DNA from: Aliigemmobacter aestuarii
Lineage (GTDB): Bacteria; Pseudomonadota; Alphaproteobacteria; Rhodobacterales; Rhodobacteraceae
Direction of reading: 5' to 3'
DNA: 64,000 bases
NCBI RefSeq assembly: GCF_004799285.1
Contig: NZ_SSND01000005.1
Span: 186,001-250,000, forward strand
Shown: positions 26,066-35,073 of the stretch, piece by piece
How positions within the stretch are numbered: the stretch's first letter is position 1
How the letters are laid out: the number at the start of each line of letters is the position of its first letter
Made by a program: the position numbers and the translations under genes
The notes under the pieces: model-generated
What the model saw: the letters and a program-made list of their open reading frames with translations, nothing else
The model's database searches: none
What the model was told of the DNA's origin: nothing

Positions 26066-27238
26066 TCAGCGGATGCCGTCGGCTTCGGCCGCGCGGCGGG
26101 CAAGCGCCGCGACCACCAGAAGGCAAAGCGCCAGCACGCCATAGGTGATGCGATAGCCGATCTGTTCGGCGACAAAGCCGATGGTCCCCGGCGCGACGAG
26201 GATCCCGGCATAACCCACCATCGTGACGGTCGCGATCCCTGCGCCCCTCGGCAGGCCCTTGCGGTTGCCCGCCGCGGAAAACACCACCGGAACCAGATTG
26301 GCGACGCCCAGACCGGCCAGGGTGAACCCGGCAAGCGCCAGCGGTTCGGCCGGTGCGACGGCGGCCATCGCAAGACCCGCCGCGCCCGTCATCGCCGAAA
26401 GGCGCAGGGTGCGCACCGCCCCGAACCTGTTGCGCACCGTGTCGCCGGCAAAGCGCATCACTGCCATCGCACCCGAGAAAAGCGCGAAGGCGAGACCCGC
26501 GCGCGACAGCGTGGCGCCAAGTTCCTGCTGAAGGTAAAGGGCAGCCCAGTCCAGCACCGCGCCTTCCGGCACCATCGCGAAAAGCGCCATCAGCCCCAGA
26601 ACCCACAGCCCTCCATCCCTCGGGATCAGGGCGGCGGGTGCGGGTGTTCCCCCGGCCTCGGTCGCGGGATCGGTTTCGGGGTGGTCATAAAGGGCGGGCA
26701 TTGCGGCCAGCACGATGACGAGGGTCAGCGCCGCCACCCCGGTGGCCTGCGCCTCTGCCCCCCAGCGGGCCAGGGCAAGCGAACCGAGCCCGCCGCCGAT
26801 GAAGCCGCCGAGGCTCCAGAATCCGTGGCTTGAGGACATGATCGCCCGGCCAAGGCCGCGTTCGACCTCGACGGCATTGGCATTCATCGCCACGTCCATG
26901 CAGCCGATCAGCGCGCCCATCAGCACCATGGCCAGCGCCAGCGTCACCAGGTCGGGGGCGAAGACGACGACCGGAAGGACCGGAACGATGGACAGCGAAA
27001 AAAGCCGCAGCACCCGCCTTGCCCCGATCCGCCCGATCAACCGCCCGGAAAACAGCATGGCGCCGACGGCCCCCAGGCCGAGGCCGATGATCAGCAGGCC
27101 CAGAACCGATTCCCCGATGCCATGGCGCGGCAGCAGAAGCGGGATCTGCGGCGCCCATGCGCCCATCACGAAGCCGTTCGCAAGAAACATCGCCGCCACC
27201 GCCCGGCGTCCGCGCCTTGCCGTCGATCGTTCCGCCAT
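26066..27238 (-). CDS. Major facilitator superfamily transporter
   Basis: 390 residues with about twelve hydrophobic helices. AMFLANGFVMGAWAPQIPLLLPRHGIGESVLGLLIIGLGLGAVGAMLFSGRLIGRIGARRVLRL carries the TM1 start and the MFS loop 2-3 signature (GRLIGRIGARRV), and CMDVAMNANAVEVERGLGR lies in TM4-5. This resembles the FucP/YbjJ-like subgroup of MFS permeases; the substrate is not readable. It is divergent from the NIDO-Hint gene across a 309-bp gap. Confidence 0.87.
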   Translation of the reverse strand: MAERSTARRGRRAVAAMFLANGFVMGAWAPQIPLLLPRHGIGESVLGLLIIGLGLGAVGAMLFSGRLIGRIGARRVLRLFSLSIVPVLPVVVFAPDLVTLALAMVLMGALIGCMDVAMNANAVEVERGLGRAIMSSSHGFWSLGGFIGGGLGSLALARWGAEAQATGVAALTLVIVLAAMPALYDHPETDPATEAGGTPAPAALIPRDGGLWVLGLMALFAMVPEGAVLDWAALYLQQELGATLSRAGLAFALFSGAMAVMRFAGDTVRNRFGAVRTLRLSAMTGAAGLAMAAVAPAEPLALAGFTLAGLGVANLVPVVFSAAGNRKGLPRGAGIATVTMVGYAGILVAPGTIGFVAEQIGYRITYGVLALCLLVVAALARRAAEADGIR

Positions 27239-27547
27239 CCCGTCCCCCGGCCCTGTCCTGCTCGCGCAGATACCGCTATCGCGAAGGCAAGGCAGGGAAA
27301 AGGCCCGGCCGGCGGCTGTGCGTTCACGTTCTGCGTCGGACTGTCACAAAGCCCGTCCTGAAGTTCCGTCACCCTCTGTTCGCCCTCGCGAAACAGCGCA
27401 CAGGGCGCCGCGTTGCCCTGTGGGCGACAATCCGGGGGCAGATCCGGACAAAACGACCGGATACCGCCTTTTTCCCCCAAATTGCCCTGAATTTGCCGCG
27501 CTCCACCGGCAGTGATCGTTTCCGAATAGGGAACGGGTGGGGCCAGA
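27239..27547. other. 309-bp divergent intergenic region with an 8-bp inverted repeat
   Basis: The region separates the start of the MFS gene (minus) from the start of the NIDO-Hint gene (plus) and should hold both promoters. I cannot place convincing -35/-10 boxes. It contains a perfect inverted repeat CACAGGGC / GCCCTGTG (27399-27406 and 27415-27422, 8-nt loop) that could be an operator or RNA hairpin. No open reading frame in it looks real. Confidence 0.5.
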
Positions 27548-28828
27548 ATGGCCACGATCAACACAGGATTGGGCGGACCGCAGGGTGTGGGGGAAGGCAG
27601 CTTCCGCGCCGGGCCTCTGACTGCCGGGAACTATGACGACGGGTCCATCCTGGTGAACATCACCTCGGTCTTCGGACCGGCGGGGATCAACTATTTCGGG
27701 ACCTACTACACCTCAATCTACATCAACACGAACGGGCTGATCAGTTTCGGTGCGCCGCGCACGGCCTACACCCCGCAGAGTATCGCAACCATCAACTACC
27801 CGGCCATTGCGGTCTTCTGGAGCGATATCGACCTGCGGTCGGGCACCGCCACGGGCACGAACAACATCTACTGGGATCTCGACCCTGTCAGCGGCCGGGT
27901 GACGGTGACGTGGCTCGGGGTGAAGCCCTATACGAACCACAACACCTCGGGCACGAACACCTTCCAGGTCGTGCTGGAGCATACGCAGAACGGCAATTTC
28001 GAAGTCGATTTCATCTACCAGCAGGTGGATTGGGCGAATGGCGGCTTCGGGGTCGCGCAGGCGGGCCTGACGGATGGTGGATCGAACGATTACATCCTGC
28101 CGGGGTCGGGCAATGCGACATCCATCCTGAACTATGAAAACTCGGTGCTTGATCCGAATGATCCGAACGGGGTCTGGTCGACGCGCTTCCTGAACGGCAA
28201 TCCGGTCTGCTTCGTCACCGGAACGCGGATCGCGACGCCGGAAGGCTGGCGCCAGGTCGAGACGTTGCAGGCCGGCGACAGGATCCTGACGCGGGACGAC
28301 GGCGCCCAGCCGATCCGCTGGGTCGGCGGGGGGCAGGTGATGGCCAGCGAGGCGGCGCTGCCCGTCCTGATCGAGGCCGGGGCGCTTGGCAACCGGCACG
28401 ACCTGCGGGTCTCCGGGCAGCATCTGATGCTGCTTGACGGCATCGACTGCGAACTTCTGTTCGGCGAGGGCGAGGTGCTGGCCGCGGCCAAGGATCTGGT
28501 CGGTCTGCCGGGCATCACGGCGGAAACTCGGCCGCGGATGGTGGGCTATTACCATCTGCTTCTGGACCATCACCACATCATCGAGGCCGAAGGCGCCGGG
28601 GCCGAGACGCTGCATCCGGGTCCGCAGGCGCTGCAATCGCTGCCGAGGCGTGCGATGGCCGACCTGATGTCGGCCTTCCTGCCCTATGAAATCGAACGCT
28701 TCGCCACCCGCCCTGCGGCGCGGCGCGTGCTGAAGGCGCATGAGGCGCGGGTTCTGGTGGCGCACCGGACGGGCGGGATCGGGCATGGTTTTGGCCGGTT
28801 CGCGCCGGTTTCCATGCTGGCCGCCTGA
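27548..28828 (+). CDS. NIDO-like domain protein with C-terminal Hint domain
   Basis: 426 residues. Residues about 40-205 form a nidogen-like beta domain (YYTSIYINTNGLISFGAP, IAVFWSDIDLRSG, TVTWLGVKPYTNHN, NTFQVVLEHTQNGNFEVDFIYQQVDW). From Cys221 a Hint (hedgehog/intein) domain follows: CFVTGTRIATPEGWRQVETLQAGDRILTRDDG, HDLRVSGQHLML, and YYHLLLDHHHIIEAEGAGAETLHPG. Hint proteins of this type are numerous in Rhodobacterales and usually secreted without a classical signal; none is seen here. Whether Cys221 supports autoprocessing is unknown. Confidence 0.85.
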   Translation: MATINTGLGGPQGVGEGSFRAGPLTAGNYDDGSILVNITSVFGPAGINYFGTYYTSIYINTNGLISFGAPRTAYTPQSIATINYPAIAVFWSDIDLRSGTATGTNNIYWDLDPVSGRVTVTWLGVKPYTNHNTSGTNTFQVVLEHTQNGNFEVDFIYQQVDWANGGFGVAQAGLTDGGSNDYILPGSGNATSILNYENSVLDPNDPNGVWSTRFLNGNPVCFVTGTRIATPEGWRQVETLQAGDRILTRDDGAQPIRWVGGGQVMASEAALPVLIEAGALGNRHDLRVSGQHLMLLDGIDCELLFGEGEVLAAAKDLVGLPGITAETRPRMVGYYHLLLDHHHIIEAEGAGAETLHPGPQALQSLPRRAMADLMSAFLPYEIERFATRPAARRVLKAHEARVLVAHRTGGIGHGFGRFAPVSMLAA

Positions 28829-28920
28829 CCGGGCCGAGGTCCGCAAAGGGTGATGGCGCAGGCCCCGCGGAAGCCTTATGGTCGGGCCATCACGGCAGGT
28901 CGCGGGCAGGGCGGGTTTCG

Positions 28921-29916
28921 ATGTTTCTGACGGAAGAGGGGATCCGGTTCCTGGCGTGGAACGCGCTCTGGATCACAAGCCTTCTGATCTGTGCCGTCGT
29001 CCTTCTGGTGCCGGGGTTCCGCAGGCGGCCGAACAACCTGAAATGGCTGATCTACCTGAACCTTGCCGGGGGGCTGTTTCACTACGGGCAGTATCCGGCC
29101 GCGGCCTTGCAGGAGCTGGTCTTCAAGACCATCGGCGTGGGCTATGCCCGACAGGAACAGCCGTTCGAAGGCCGGGGGCTGCACATTCCCCGGCCCGACC
29201 TGCTGGCGGCGGCGGCCTATGGTTGCCATCCGCTTGTCGCCCAGAACGACTGCCCCCTGCCGATCCACCTGATGATCGGCAGTAGCGCGCTGGATTTTGT
29301 CGAGATCGGGCAGGACCCGGTGATCCGCCACGAGCTTGTGCTGGGCGACATGCGCTGTTTTGACGAAAGCAATCTGGACCTTGGGGATTTCATCATTTCG
29401 GCCGGTCTCGGGGCTTGTGTCCTGCCGCGGATGACAGAGGGTGCCAGCGCCCCACATGTGGTCGAGGTGACAGAGCGGCGGCTGGCCTGGCCAAGCCGGA
29501 TGCCCTATTGGCGCGCCGAACTGATCGAACGGGATAGCGGCAAGGTGCTGTCACGGTTCGACGGGTGGCTGGGGATGGACGGGTTCTGGTTCGCGACCAA
29601 CCCGGACAGGCCGCGCCGCCCGATGGGCGCGCTGGCGCAGCTGATGGCGCGGCAGGATGGCCTTAACGCATACGACCGGGCCCGCGATGATGCGCTTCTC
29701 GCGAAGGCGGGCTGGGATGAGGCGGTGCTGCTTCGTGCCCTGGACCTGCCGTATCAGGACGCGCGGGCCGAAACGCTGTTCCTTGCCTGCCGGGAGCAGA
29801 TCCGCACCCGCCTGTCGCCCGCCGCGACGGAACGGCTGCGGGCGGCCTCCGAAGGTCTCTTTCCCGAGACGCCCGACTGGCGCTTTCCCGACGATTGCCC
29901 GGACTGGGCGCGATAG
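28921..29916 (+). CDS. Hypothetical protein with N-terminal membrane anchor
   Basis: 331 residues. One clear membrane helix (NALWITSLLICAVVLLVPG, about 13-31) is followed by a basic RRRPNN and a large soluble part. LAAAAYGCHPLVAQNDCPLPIHLMIGSSALDFVEIGQDPVIRHELVLGDMRCFDE looks like a folded alpha/beta domain, but I recognise no family. A C-terminal helical segment is rich in Arg and Ala. An imperfect tandem copy of an 11-bp sequence starts at the stop codon (29916-29936). Codon bias supports a genuine gene. Confidence 0.65.
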   Translation: MFLTEEGIRFLAWNALWITSLLICAVVLLVPGFRRRPNNLKWLIYLNLAGGLFHYGQYPAAALQELVFKTIGVGYARQEQPFEGRGLHIPRPDLLAAAAYGCHPLVAQNDCPLPIHLMIGSSALDFVEIGQDPVIRHELVLGDMRCFDESNLDLGDFIISAGLGACVLPRMTEGASAPHVVEVTERRLAWPSRMPYWRAELIERDSGKVLSRFDGWLGMDGFWFATNPDRPRRPMGALAQLMARQDGLNAYDRARDDALLAKAGWDEAVLLRALDLPYQDARAETLFLACREQIRTRLSPAATERLRAASEGLFPETPDWRFPDDCPDWAR

Positions 29917-29939
29917 GCTGTCCGGAGGCTGTCTGGCGG

Positions 29940-32399
29940 TCAGGTGCCGCGCGGCTTGGCGCGGGTGGTGGGTTCGGCCTCGCGCGGGTCTTCGGGCCAG
30001 GGGTGGCGCGGATAGCGACCGCGCATGTCGCGCCGCACGTCGGCATAGGAATTCGTCCAAAAGCCGGGCAGGTCCATCGTCACCTGCACGGGCTTGCCGC
30101 CGGGCGACAGCAGGGTGATGCGCAGCGGCAACCGTTTCGGCCCCACCGTCGGATGCACCGTGACGCCGAAAAGTTCCTGAAGGCGCAGCTCGATCCCCGG
30201 AGCCTCGCCGTCATAGTCGATCGGCACGCGACGGCCCAGAGGCGTTTCGAAATGCGATGGCGCCAGCCTGTCAAGCGTCTGCTGCCCCTCCCATCCAAGG
30301 GCCGATTGCAGCACCGGCACCAGATCGAGCGATTTCAGGTCAGCCTCGGATTTTCGCACGGTCAGATGCGGCAGAAGCCAGTCTTCGGTTGTGAGTATGT
30401 TCGCTTCAGACAGGTCCGGCAGGTCGGCCCCGTCGCGGCGGCACAATGCCGCGCGGGCGGCAAGGCGGCGGGCGGCAGGGCTCCACGGCAGGCCGATCTG
30501 GCGCAGCCCCTCCAGCGCTGCGCGGGCCAGCGCCTCGGGCGGGGCATCGGGCCATTGCCGATCCTCCAGCACGACGGCGCCCAGAACCTCCTGGCGGCGG
30601 GCCATCACGCGGCCTTCGCGGCGTGACCATTCGCAGACCTCGCGCGTGCGGATTTCGTGCCCGAGGACGGCGCGCAGGTCGGTCTCGCGGAGGTCCACCG
30701 CCTGCCGGATGCGGGCCTCGCGCGGGTCGCCGTCAAGATCGGTCGCCACGATCAGCCGGGCCGCCGACAGCGGCAGCCCCGGCTCCATCGCGGCACCCTT
30801 GCCGCCCGACAGCACCCAGCGGGGGGCGTCGCCCTTGCGGCGCATCCCGACCCGGTCGGGGTAGGCCAGCGCCGCCATCTGCGCCAGGGTCAGCCCTGCA
30901 TCGCGCCCGCTGCCCGCCCGCTGAAGCCGCCGCGCCTCGGCCCTGATGCGTTCGACGGTCGGGCGGTCGACGCGATGGGGCGTGTCGGCCTCGACCTTGC
31001 GGGGATCGGCAAGGGCGGCCATGCGCAACGCCAGGTCGGGGGGCGCGCCGCGCAACGGGTCGCGGTCGGCCAAAAGCGCCGCCAGCCGGGCGGCGGGTTC
31101 GGTGAAGCCCGCCCGGATCAGCATGTGGCCCAGGCGCGGGTGCAGGGGCAGCCCCGCCAGCGCGCGGCCATGATCGGTGATCCGCCCGCGGGCGTCGAGC
31201 GCGTCAAGCGCGGCCAGCAGCGCGCGGGCCTCTGCCAGCGTGCCGGGATGGGGCGGAGTCAGGAAGGGCAGGTCATCCGCGCCCCAAAGTGCCAGTTCCA
31301 GTGCCAGCCCGGTCAGGTCGGCGGCGGCGATCTCGGGCGGGGGGAAGGGGGCAAGCCCGCCCTCTTCGCCCTTGGCCCACATCCGGTAGCAGGTGCCTTC
31401 GGCCACCCGCCCGGCACGGCCACGCCGCTGTTCGGCCTCGGCACGGGTGACGCGTTCGGTGACAAGCCGTGCCATGCCCGAGGACGGGTCGAACCGCGCC
31501 CGCCGCGCCCGCCCGGCATCGACGACGACGCGGACTTCGGGGATCGTCAGCGAGGTTTCGGCGATCGACGTGGCCAGCACCACCTTGCGCTGGCCGGGCG
31601 CTGGCGGGGACAGTGCCGCGCGCTGCGCCGCGAACTCCATCGCCCCGTAAAGCGGGCAGAGGGTGACACCGGCGGGAAGGCCATGCGCCAGCGCGGCCTC
31701 CACCCGGCGGATTTCGGCCTCGCCGGGCAGGAAGACGAGGATACCGCCCTCTGTCGTTTCCTCGATCGCCTGCCGGACAAGGTCCGTGCAGGCGGGTTCC
31801 AGCCGAGCGTCGGGGCCAAGGGGGCGGGGCAGCCAGCGGGTTTCGACCGGATAGGCGCGGCCCGCGCTGGTGATGACCGGGGCATCGCCCATCAGCGCGG
31901 CGACCGGCCCGGCGTCGAGCGTCGCCGACATCGCCAGAAGGATCAGATCCTCGCGCAGGGCCGACCGGATTTCCAGCGCAAGCGCAAGGCCAAGGTCGGC
32001 GTTCAGGCTGCGTTCGTGGAATTCGTCGAAGATCACGGCGCCGATGCCGGGCAATTCCGGGTCGGACTGGATCATGCGCGTCAGGATGCCTTCGGTCACC
32101 ACCTCGATCCGGGTGGCGGCGGATGTGCGTGCCTCGCCCCGGATGCGGTAGCCCACGGTCTGCCCCACCGCTTCGCCAAGGGTTTCGGCCATGCGTTCGG
32201 CGGCGGCCCGCGCGGCAAGGCGGCGGGGTTCCAGCATGACGATCCGCCCGCGCGCGGGCAGGCCGGCCGCCAGCATGGCCAGCGGCACGCGCGTCGTCTT
32301 TCCCGCGCCGGGCGGGGCCTGCAACACCGCCATGCCGCGCTGGCCAAGGGCGGCAAGCAGGGCGGGAAGGGCTTCGTCGATCGGCAAGGGTTCGGTCAT
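29940..32399 (-). CDS. hrpB: ATP-dependent helicase HrpB
   Basis: 819 residues, DEAH/RHA-type superfamily 2 helicase. Visible motifs: APPGAGKTTRVPLAML (I), LEPRRLAARAAAERMAE (Ia), VVTEGILTRM, FDEFHERSLNADLGLAL (II, DEFH), LAMSATLD (III), FLPGEAEIRRVE (IV), ATSIAETSLTIPEVRVVVDAG (V) and QRRGRAGRVAEGTCYRMW (VI). The C-terminal HrpB domain ends LLSPGGKPVQVTMDLPGFWTNSYADVRRDMRGRYPRHPWPEDP, characteristic of HrpB. The cellular RNA substrate is unknown. Confidence 0.95.
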   Translation of the reverse strand: MTEPLPIDEALPALLAALGQRGMAVLQAPPGAGKTTRVPLAMLAAGLPARGRIVMLEPRRLAARAAAERMAETLGEAVGQTVGYRIRGEARTSAATRIEVVTEGILTRMIQSDPELPGIGAVIFDEFHERSLNADLGLALALEIRSALREDLILLAMSATLDAGPVAALMGDAPVITSAGRAYPVETRWLPRPLGPDARLEPACTDLVRQAIEETTEGGILVFLPGEAEIRRVEAALAHGLPAGVTLCPLYGAMEFAAQRAALSPPAPGQRKVVLATSIAETSLTIPEVRVVVDAGRARRARFDPSSGMARLVTERVTRAEAEQRRGRAGRVAEGTCYRMWAKGEEGGLAPFPPPEIAAADLTGLALELALWGADDLPFLTPPHPGTLAEARALLAALDALDARGRITDHGRALAGLPLHPRLGHMLIRAGFTEPAARLAALLADRDPLRGAPPDLALRMAALADPRKVEADTPHRVDRPTVERIRAEARRLQRAGSGRDAGLTLAQMAALAYPDRVGMRRKGDAPRWVLSGGKGAAMEPGLPLSAARLIVATDLDGDPREARIRQAVDLRETDLRAVLGHEIRTREVCEWSRREGRVMARRQEVLGAVVLEDRQWPDAPPEALARAALEGLRQIGLPWSPAARRLAARAALCRRDGADLPDLSEANILTTEDWLLPHLTVRKSEADLKSLDLVPVLQSALGWEGQQTLDRLAPSHFETPLGRRVPIDYDGEAPGIELRLQELFGVTVHPTVGPKRLPLRITLLSPGGKPVQVTMDLPGFWTNSYADVRRDMRGRYPRHPWPEDPREAEPTTRAKPRGT

Positions 32400-32455
32400 G
32401 CGGCCAGCTTATGCCGGGTTTGCGCGGCTTGTGCCAGCAGCGGGCGGGGCGGGGG

Positions 32456-32534
32456 GCAGGAAAGGAGGGGCTGTCTGCCCCCCTCTGGCCTTTGGCCATT
32501 CACCCCCCGAGGATATTTCCGCCAGAATGAACGG
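32456..32534 (+). repeat. Dispersed two-hairpin element, copy 3
   Basis: After CAGGAAAGGA comes hairpin 1 (GGGG-CTGTCTG-CCCCCC), hairpin 2 TGGCC-TTT-GGCCA, then CCCCCCGAGGATATTTCCG and CCAGAATGAA. It lies between hrpB (minus) and meaB (plus), just upstream of the meaB ribosome-binding site. Confidence 0.75.
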
Positions 32535-32581
32535 GCGCGATGGTGCTTGCCCCGCCGGGCCCGGCCCGGCAAAAGGGGGCG

Positions 32582-33580
32582 ATGCCAGATGACGAGGCCC
32601 CGATGGACATTGCCGCCCTTGCCCGATCCGTCACCGACGGCGACCGCCGCGCCCTGGCGCGCGCGATCACCCTGGTGGAAAGCGCGCGCGCCGATCACCG
32701 CGCGGCTGCGCGGGAACTGGTGGCCGAAGTGGCTCAGGCCGGGCGGCAGGCGTTGCGGATCGGTCTGTCGGGCACGCCTGGGGTGGGGAAATCGACCTTC
32801 ATCGAGGCGTTCGGCTGTTTCCTGACCGGGCAGGGGATGCGCGTCGCGGTGCTGGCGGTCGATCCGTCGTCGGCGCGGTCGGGCGGGTCGATCCTGGGCG
32901 ACAAGACCCGGATGGAACGGTTGAGCCGTGACCCGCGCGCCTTCATCCGCCCCTCGCCCAGCCAGACCCATCTGGGTGGCGTCGCGCGCCGTACGCGCGA
33001 GGCGGTCGCCCTGTGCGAGGCGGCGGGGTTCGACGTGGTGCTGATCGAGACGGTGGGCGTGGGCCAGTCGGAAACGGTGGTGGCCGAGATCTGCGACCTG
33101 TTCGTCCTGCTGCTGGCGCCCGCGGGCGGGGACGAATTGCAGGGCGTCAAGCGCGGGATCATGGAGATGGCCGACCTGATCCTTGTGAACAAGGCGGATG
33201 GTGACCTGAAGCCTGCCGCGCTCAGGACACAGGCCGATTATGCCGGTGCGCTCAGGCTTTTGCGAAAGCGGCCGCAGGACCCCGAGGGATTTCCCAAGGC
33301 GATGTGCGTCTCGGCGCTGGAAGAGGCGGGGCTGGAGCGGGCCTGGGACGAGATGCGCACGCTGGCAGACTGGCGGCGCGCGCAGGGTCACTGGGACCGC
33401 CGTCGCGCCGAACAGGCCCGGCACTGGTTCGAGGAAGAGGTCCGGCAGGGGCTTCTGGCGGCGCTGGCGCAGGGCGAGGCACGGGGCCTGATGCAAGCCC
33501 TGGGCGACCGGGTGGCCCAGGGGGCGATCACCCCCGATCAGGCCGCGGCCGATGCGCTGGCGGCGCTGGCGCAGGGCTGA
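32582..33580 (+). CDS. meaB: Methylmalonyl-CoA mutase-associated GTPase MeaB
   Basis: 332 residues, MeaB/ArgK-type G3E GTPase. Walker A GLSGTPGVGKSTFIEAFG, VLAVDPSSARSGGSILGDKTRM, the H-x(13)-type switch segment PSPSQTHLGGVARRTREA, VLIETVGVGQSETVVAEICDLFVLL and the NKAD specificity motif are intact. It gates and protects adenosylcobalamin on methylmalonyl-CoA mutase (or ethylmalonyl/isobutyryl-CoA mutases). ATG 32582 follows AAAAGGGGG; the ATG at 32540 adds a non-conserved leader. The mutase is not in this window. Confidence 0.94.
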   Translation: MPDDEAPMDIAALARSVTDGDRRALARAITLVESARADHRAAARELVAEVAQAGRQALRIGLSGTPGVGKSTFIEAFGCFLTGQGMRVAVLAVDPSSARSGGSILGDKTRMERLSRDPRAFIRPSPSQTHLGGVARRTREAVALCEAAGFDVVLIETVGVGQSETVVAEICDLFVLLLAPAGGDELQGVKRGIMEMADLILVNKADGDLKPAALRTQADYAGALRLLRKRPQDPEGFPKAMCVSALEEAGLERAWDEMRTLADWRRAQGHWDRRRAEQARHWFEEEVRQGLLAALAQGEARGLMQALGDRVAQGAITPDQAAADALAALAQG

Positions 33581-33713
33581 CCGGTTGATCCGTCGGCGGC
33601 TGCGCCAATCCGCTTGACCTTGTCTGCGATTCCCCCTAAACGACCGCGATGAATTCGGCGCGCGCCTGTTCGGGCGGCGTGCTTTGTTATCGGAAAAAGC
33701 AAGGAACACGACC

Positions 33714-34001
33714 ATGTCGCGCGTCTGCGAACTCAGTGGCAAGGGCCCGATGGTTGGCAACAATGTCAGCCACGCCAACAACAAGACCAAGCGCCGCTTC
33801 CTGCCCAACCTGACCGACGTCACGCTGCAGTCGGACGTTCTGGGCCAGTCGTTCAAGCTGCGCATCTCGGCGGCTGCCCTGCGCAGCGTCGACCATCGCG
33901 GCGGTCTGGATGCCTACCTGGCCAAGGCCAAGGACGAAGAGCTTTCGGCCAAGGCGCTGAAGATCAAGAAGGACATCGCGAAAGCCCAGGCTGCCGCCTG
34001 A
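33714..34001 (+). CDS. rpmB: 50S ribosomal protein bL28
   Basis: 95 residues: [33 protein letters not shown], with the [14 protein letters not shown] core typical of L28, and a C-terminal helical extension [17 protein letters not shown] as in alphaproteobacteria. ATG 33714 follows AGCAAGGAAC. It is a single-gene unit ended by an intrinsic terminator. Confidence 0.97.
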   Translation: MSRVCELSGKGPMVGNNVSHANNKTKRRFLPNLTDVTLQSDVLGQSFKLRISAAALRSVDHRGGLDAYLAKAKDEELSAKALKIKKDIAKAQAAA

Positions 34002-34025
34002 TCGCTTTCTTACGTGATCCCGGAG

Positions 34026-34052
34026 GGCCTCGCCATACGGCGGGGCCTTTCG
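34026..34052 (+). terminator. Rho-independent terminator after rpmB
   Basis: A 9-bp stem GGCCTCGCC (34026-34034) / GGCGGGGCC (34039-34047) with one T-G wobble and loop ATAC, followed by TTT. It lies 25 bp after the rpmB stop. Confidence 0.75.
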
Positions 34053-34111
34053 CATTGCGCGGGCGTGAAATCGCGCTTTTCGCGTCCGGCCCTTCGGTAT
34101 AGATGAGGGTC

Positions 34112-34459
34112 ATGAACCGGTTCCAGACGATCCTTGCCCTGCTTCTGGCGCTGATGCTGTCGTTGACCTCGGTCACGATGGCGGTTGCGCGCGGGCAGGC
34201 CACGGGCGGCGAAGCCATGGTGATCTGTTCGGGCTACGGCGTGGTCACGATCACGCTGGACGAAGACGGCAATCCCGTTGGCCCGGTCCATCTGTGCCCC
34301 GATTGCCTTGCAGGGCTTGGCCTTGCGGTTCTTCCCGACGCCCCCACCGTCCAGCGGCCCGCGTCCCGGTCTGCCGCTGTGGTGGCGGTGGCGCGGGCGC
34401 TGCCCGCGGGGGCAAGCCTGCCCCTGCCCAAGGCCCGGGGGCCGCCTGCCGCTGTCTGA
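34112..34459 (+). CDS. DUF2946-like small exported protein
   Basis: 115 residues. An N-terminal hydrophobic segment (TILALLLALMLSLTSVTMAVARG) should act as signal peptide or anchor. The mature part has MVICSGYGVVTITLDEDGNPVGPVHLCPDCLAGL, a C...C-x2-C arrangement seen in DUF2946-type proteins. It lies 45 bp upstream of the PCu(A)C copper chaperone, which suggests a copper-linked role; this is context-based inference. ATG 34103 in the same frame is an equally possible start, because neither has a strong ribosome-binding site. Confidence 0.7.
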   Translation: MNRFQTILALLLALMLSLTSVTMAVARGQATGGEAMVICSGYGVVTITLDEDGNPVGPVHLCPDCLAGLGLAVLPDAPTVQRPASRSAAVVAVARALPAGASLPLPKARGPPAAV

Positions 34460-34504
34460 TCCGTCTTTATCGAATGACCCTCAGACACGCACAGGAATGA
34501 ACAG

Positions 34505-35002
34505 ATGTCCTTGAAGACAACCCTTCTGGCCGCCGTCGCGGCCGCTTTCGCCTTTCCCGCCCTTGCCGCCGACGCCATCACCGTCGTCGATCCCTATGCC
34601 CGTGTTTCGGCGATGATGTCGAAATCCGGCGCCGCCTTCATGGTGATCGAAAATCACACCGATCAGGACGATCGCCTGGTCGCCGCCGCCTCGGACGTGG
34701 CCGAGAAGGTGGAACTTCACACCCACAAGGAAGACGCCAACGGCGTGATGCAGATGATCGAGGTCGAGGAAGGCTTTGCCATCCCGGCGCAGGGCAACCA
34801 CGCGCTGGCCCGCGGCGGCGACCATGTGATGTTCCTTGGCCTGACCCGCGAACTGGCCCATGGCGACGTGGTCACGGTCACGCTGACCTTCGAGAAGGCG
34901 GGCGATGTGGTGGTGGAGATCCCGGTGGATCTGGAGCGCAAGCCCGATCAGGCCGGCATGGGCCAGATGAAGCACCAGCACGGCCAGCCCGCGGGCAACT
35001 GA
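34505..35002 (+). CDS. PCu(A)C periplasmic copper chaperone
   Basis: 165 residues with a signal peptide (LLAAVAAAFAFPALA) and the PCu(A)C domain. VEKVELHTHKEDANGVMQMIEVEE and the downstream NHALARGGDHVMFLGLTREL give the conserved His/Met copper ligands (H(M)x10Mx21HxM motif). These proteins deliver Cu(I) to the CuA or CuB centre of cytochrome oxidase. The C-terminal tail MKHQHGQPAGN adds further Met and His. It is probably cotranscribed with the upstream DUF2946-like gene. Confidence 0.92.
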   Translation: MSLKTTLLAAVAAAFAFPALAADAITVVDPYARVSAMMSKSGAAFMVIENHTDQDDRLVAAASDVAEKVELHTHKEDANGVMQMIEVEEGFAIPAQGNHALARGGDHVMFLGLTRELAHGDVVTVTLTFEKAGDVVVEIPVDLERKPDQAGMGQMKHQHGQPAGN

Positions 35003-35030
35003 GCCTCGCCTGATTTCGACATCGCTGTCG

Positions 35031-35058
35031 GAAAAACGCGCGCCTTCGGGCGCGCGTT
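35031..35058. terminator. Strong GC hairpin after the PCu(A)C gene
   Basis: A perfect 9-bp stem ACGCGCGCC (35036-35044) / GGCGCGCGT (35049-35057) with a stable TTCG tetraloop. It is flanked on the left by GAAAA, so a U-tract exists only for minus-strand transcription. It probably ends the plus-strand copper unit as a bare hairpin, but there is no plus-strand T run to prove it. Confidence 0.5.
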
Positions 35059-35073
35059 CGTGCATCTGGATGC

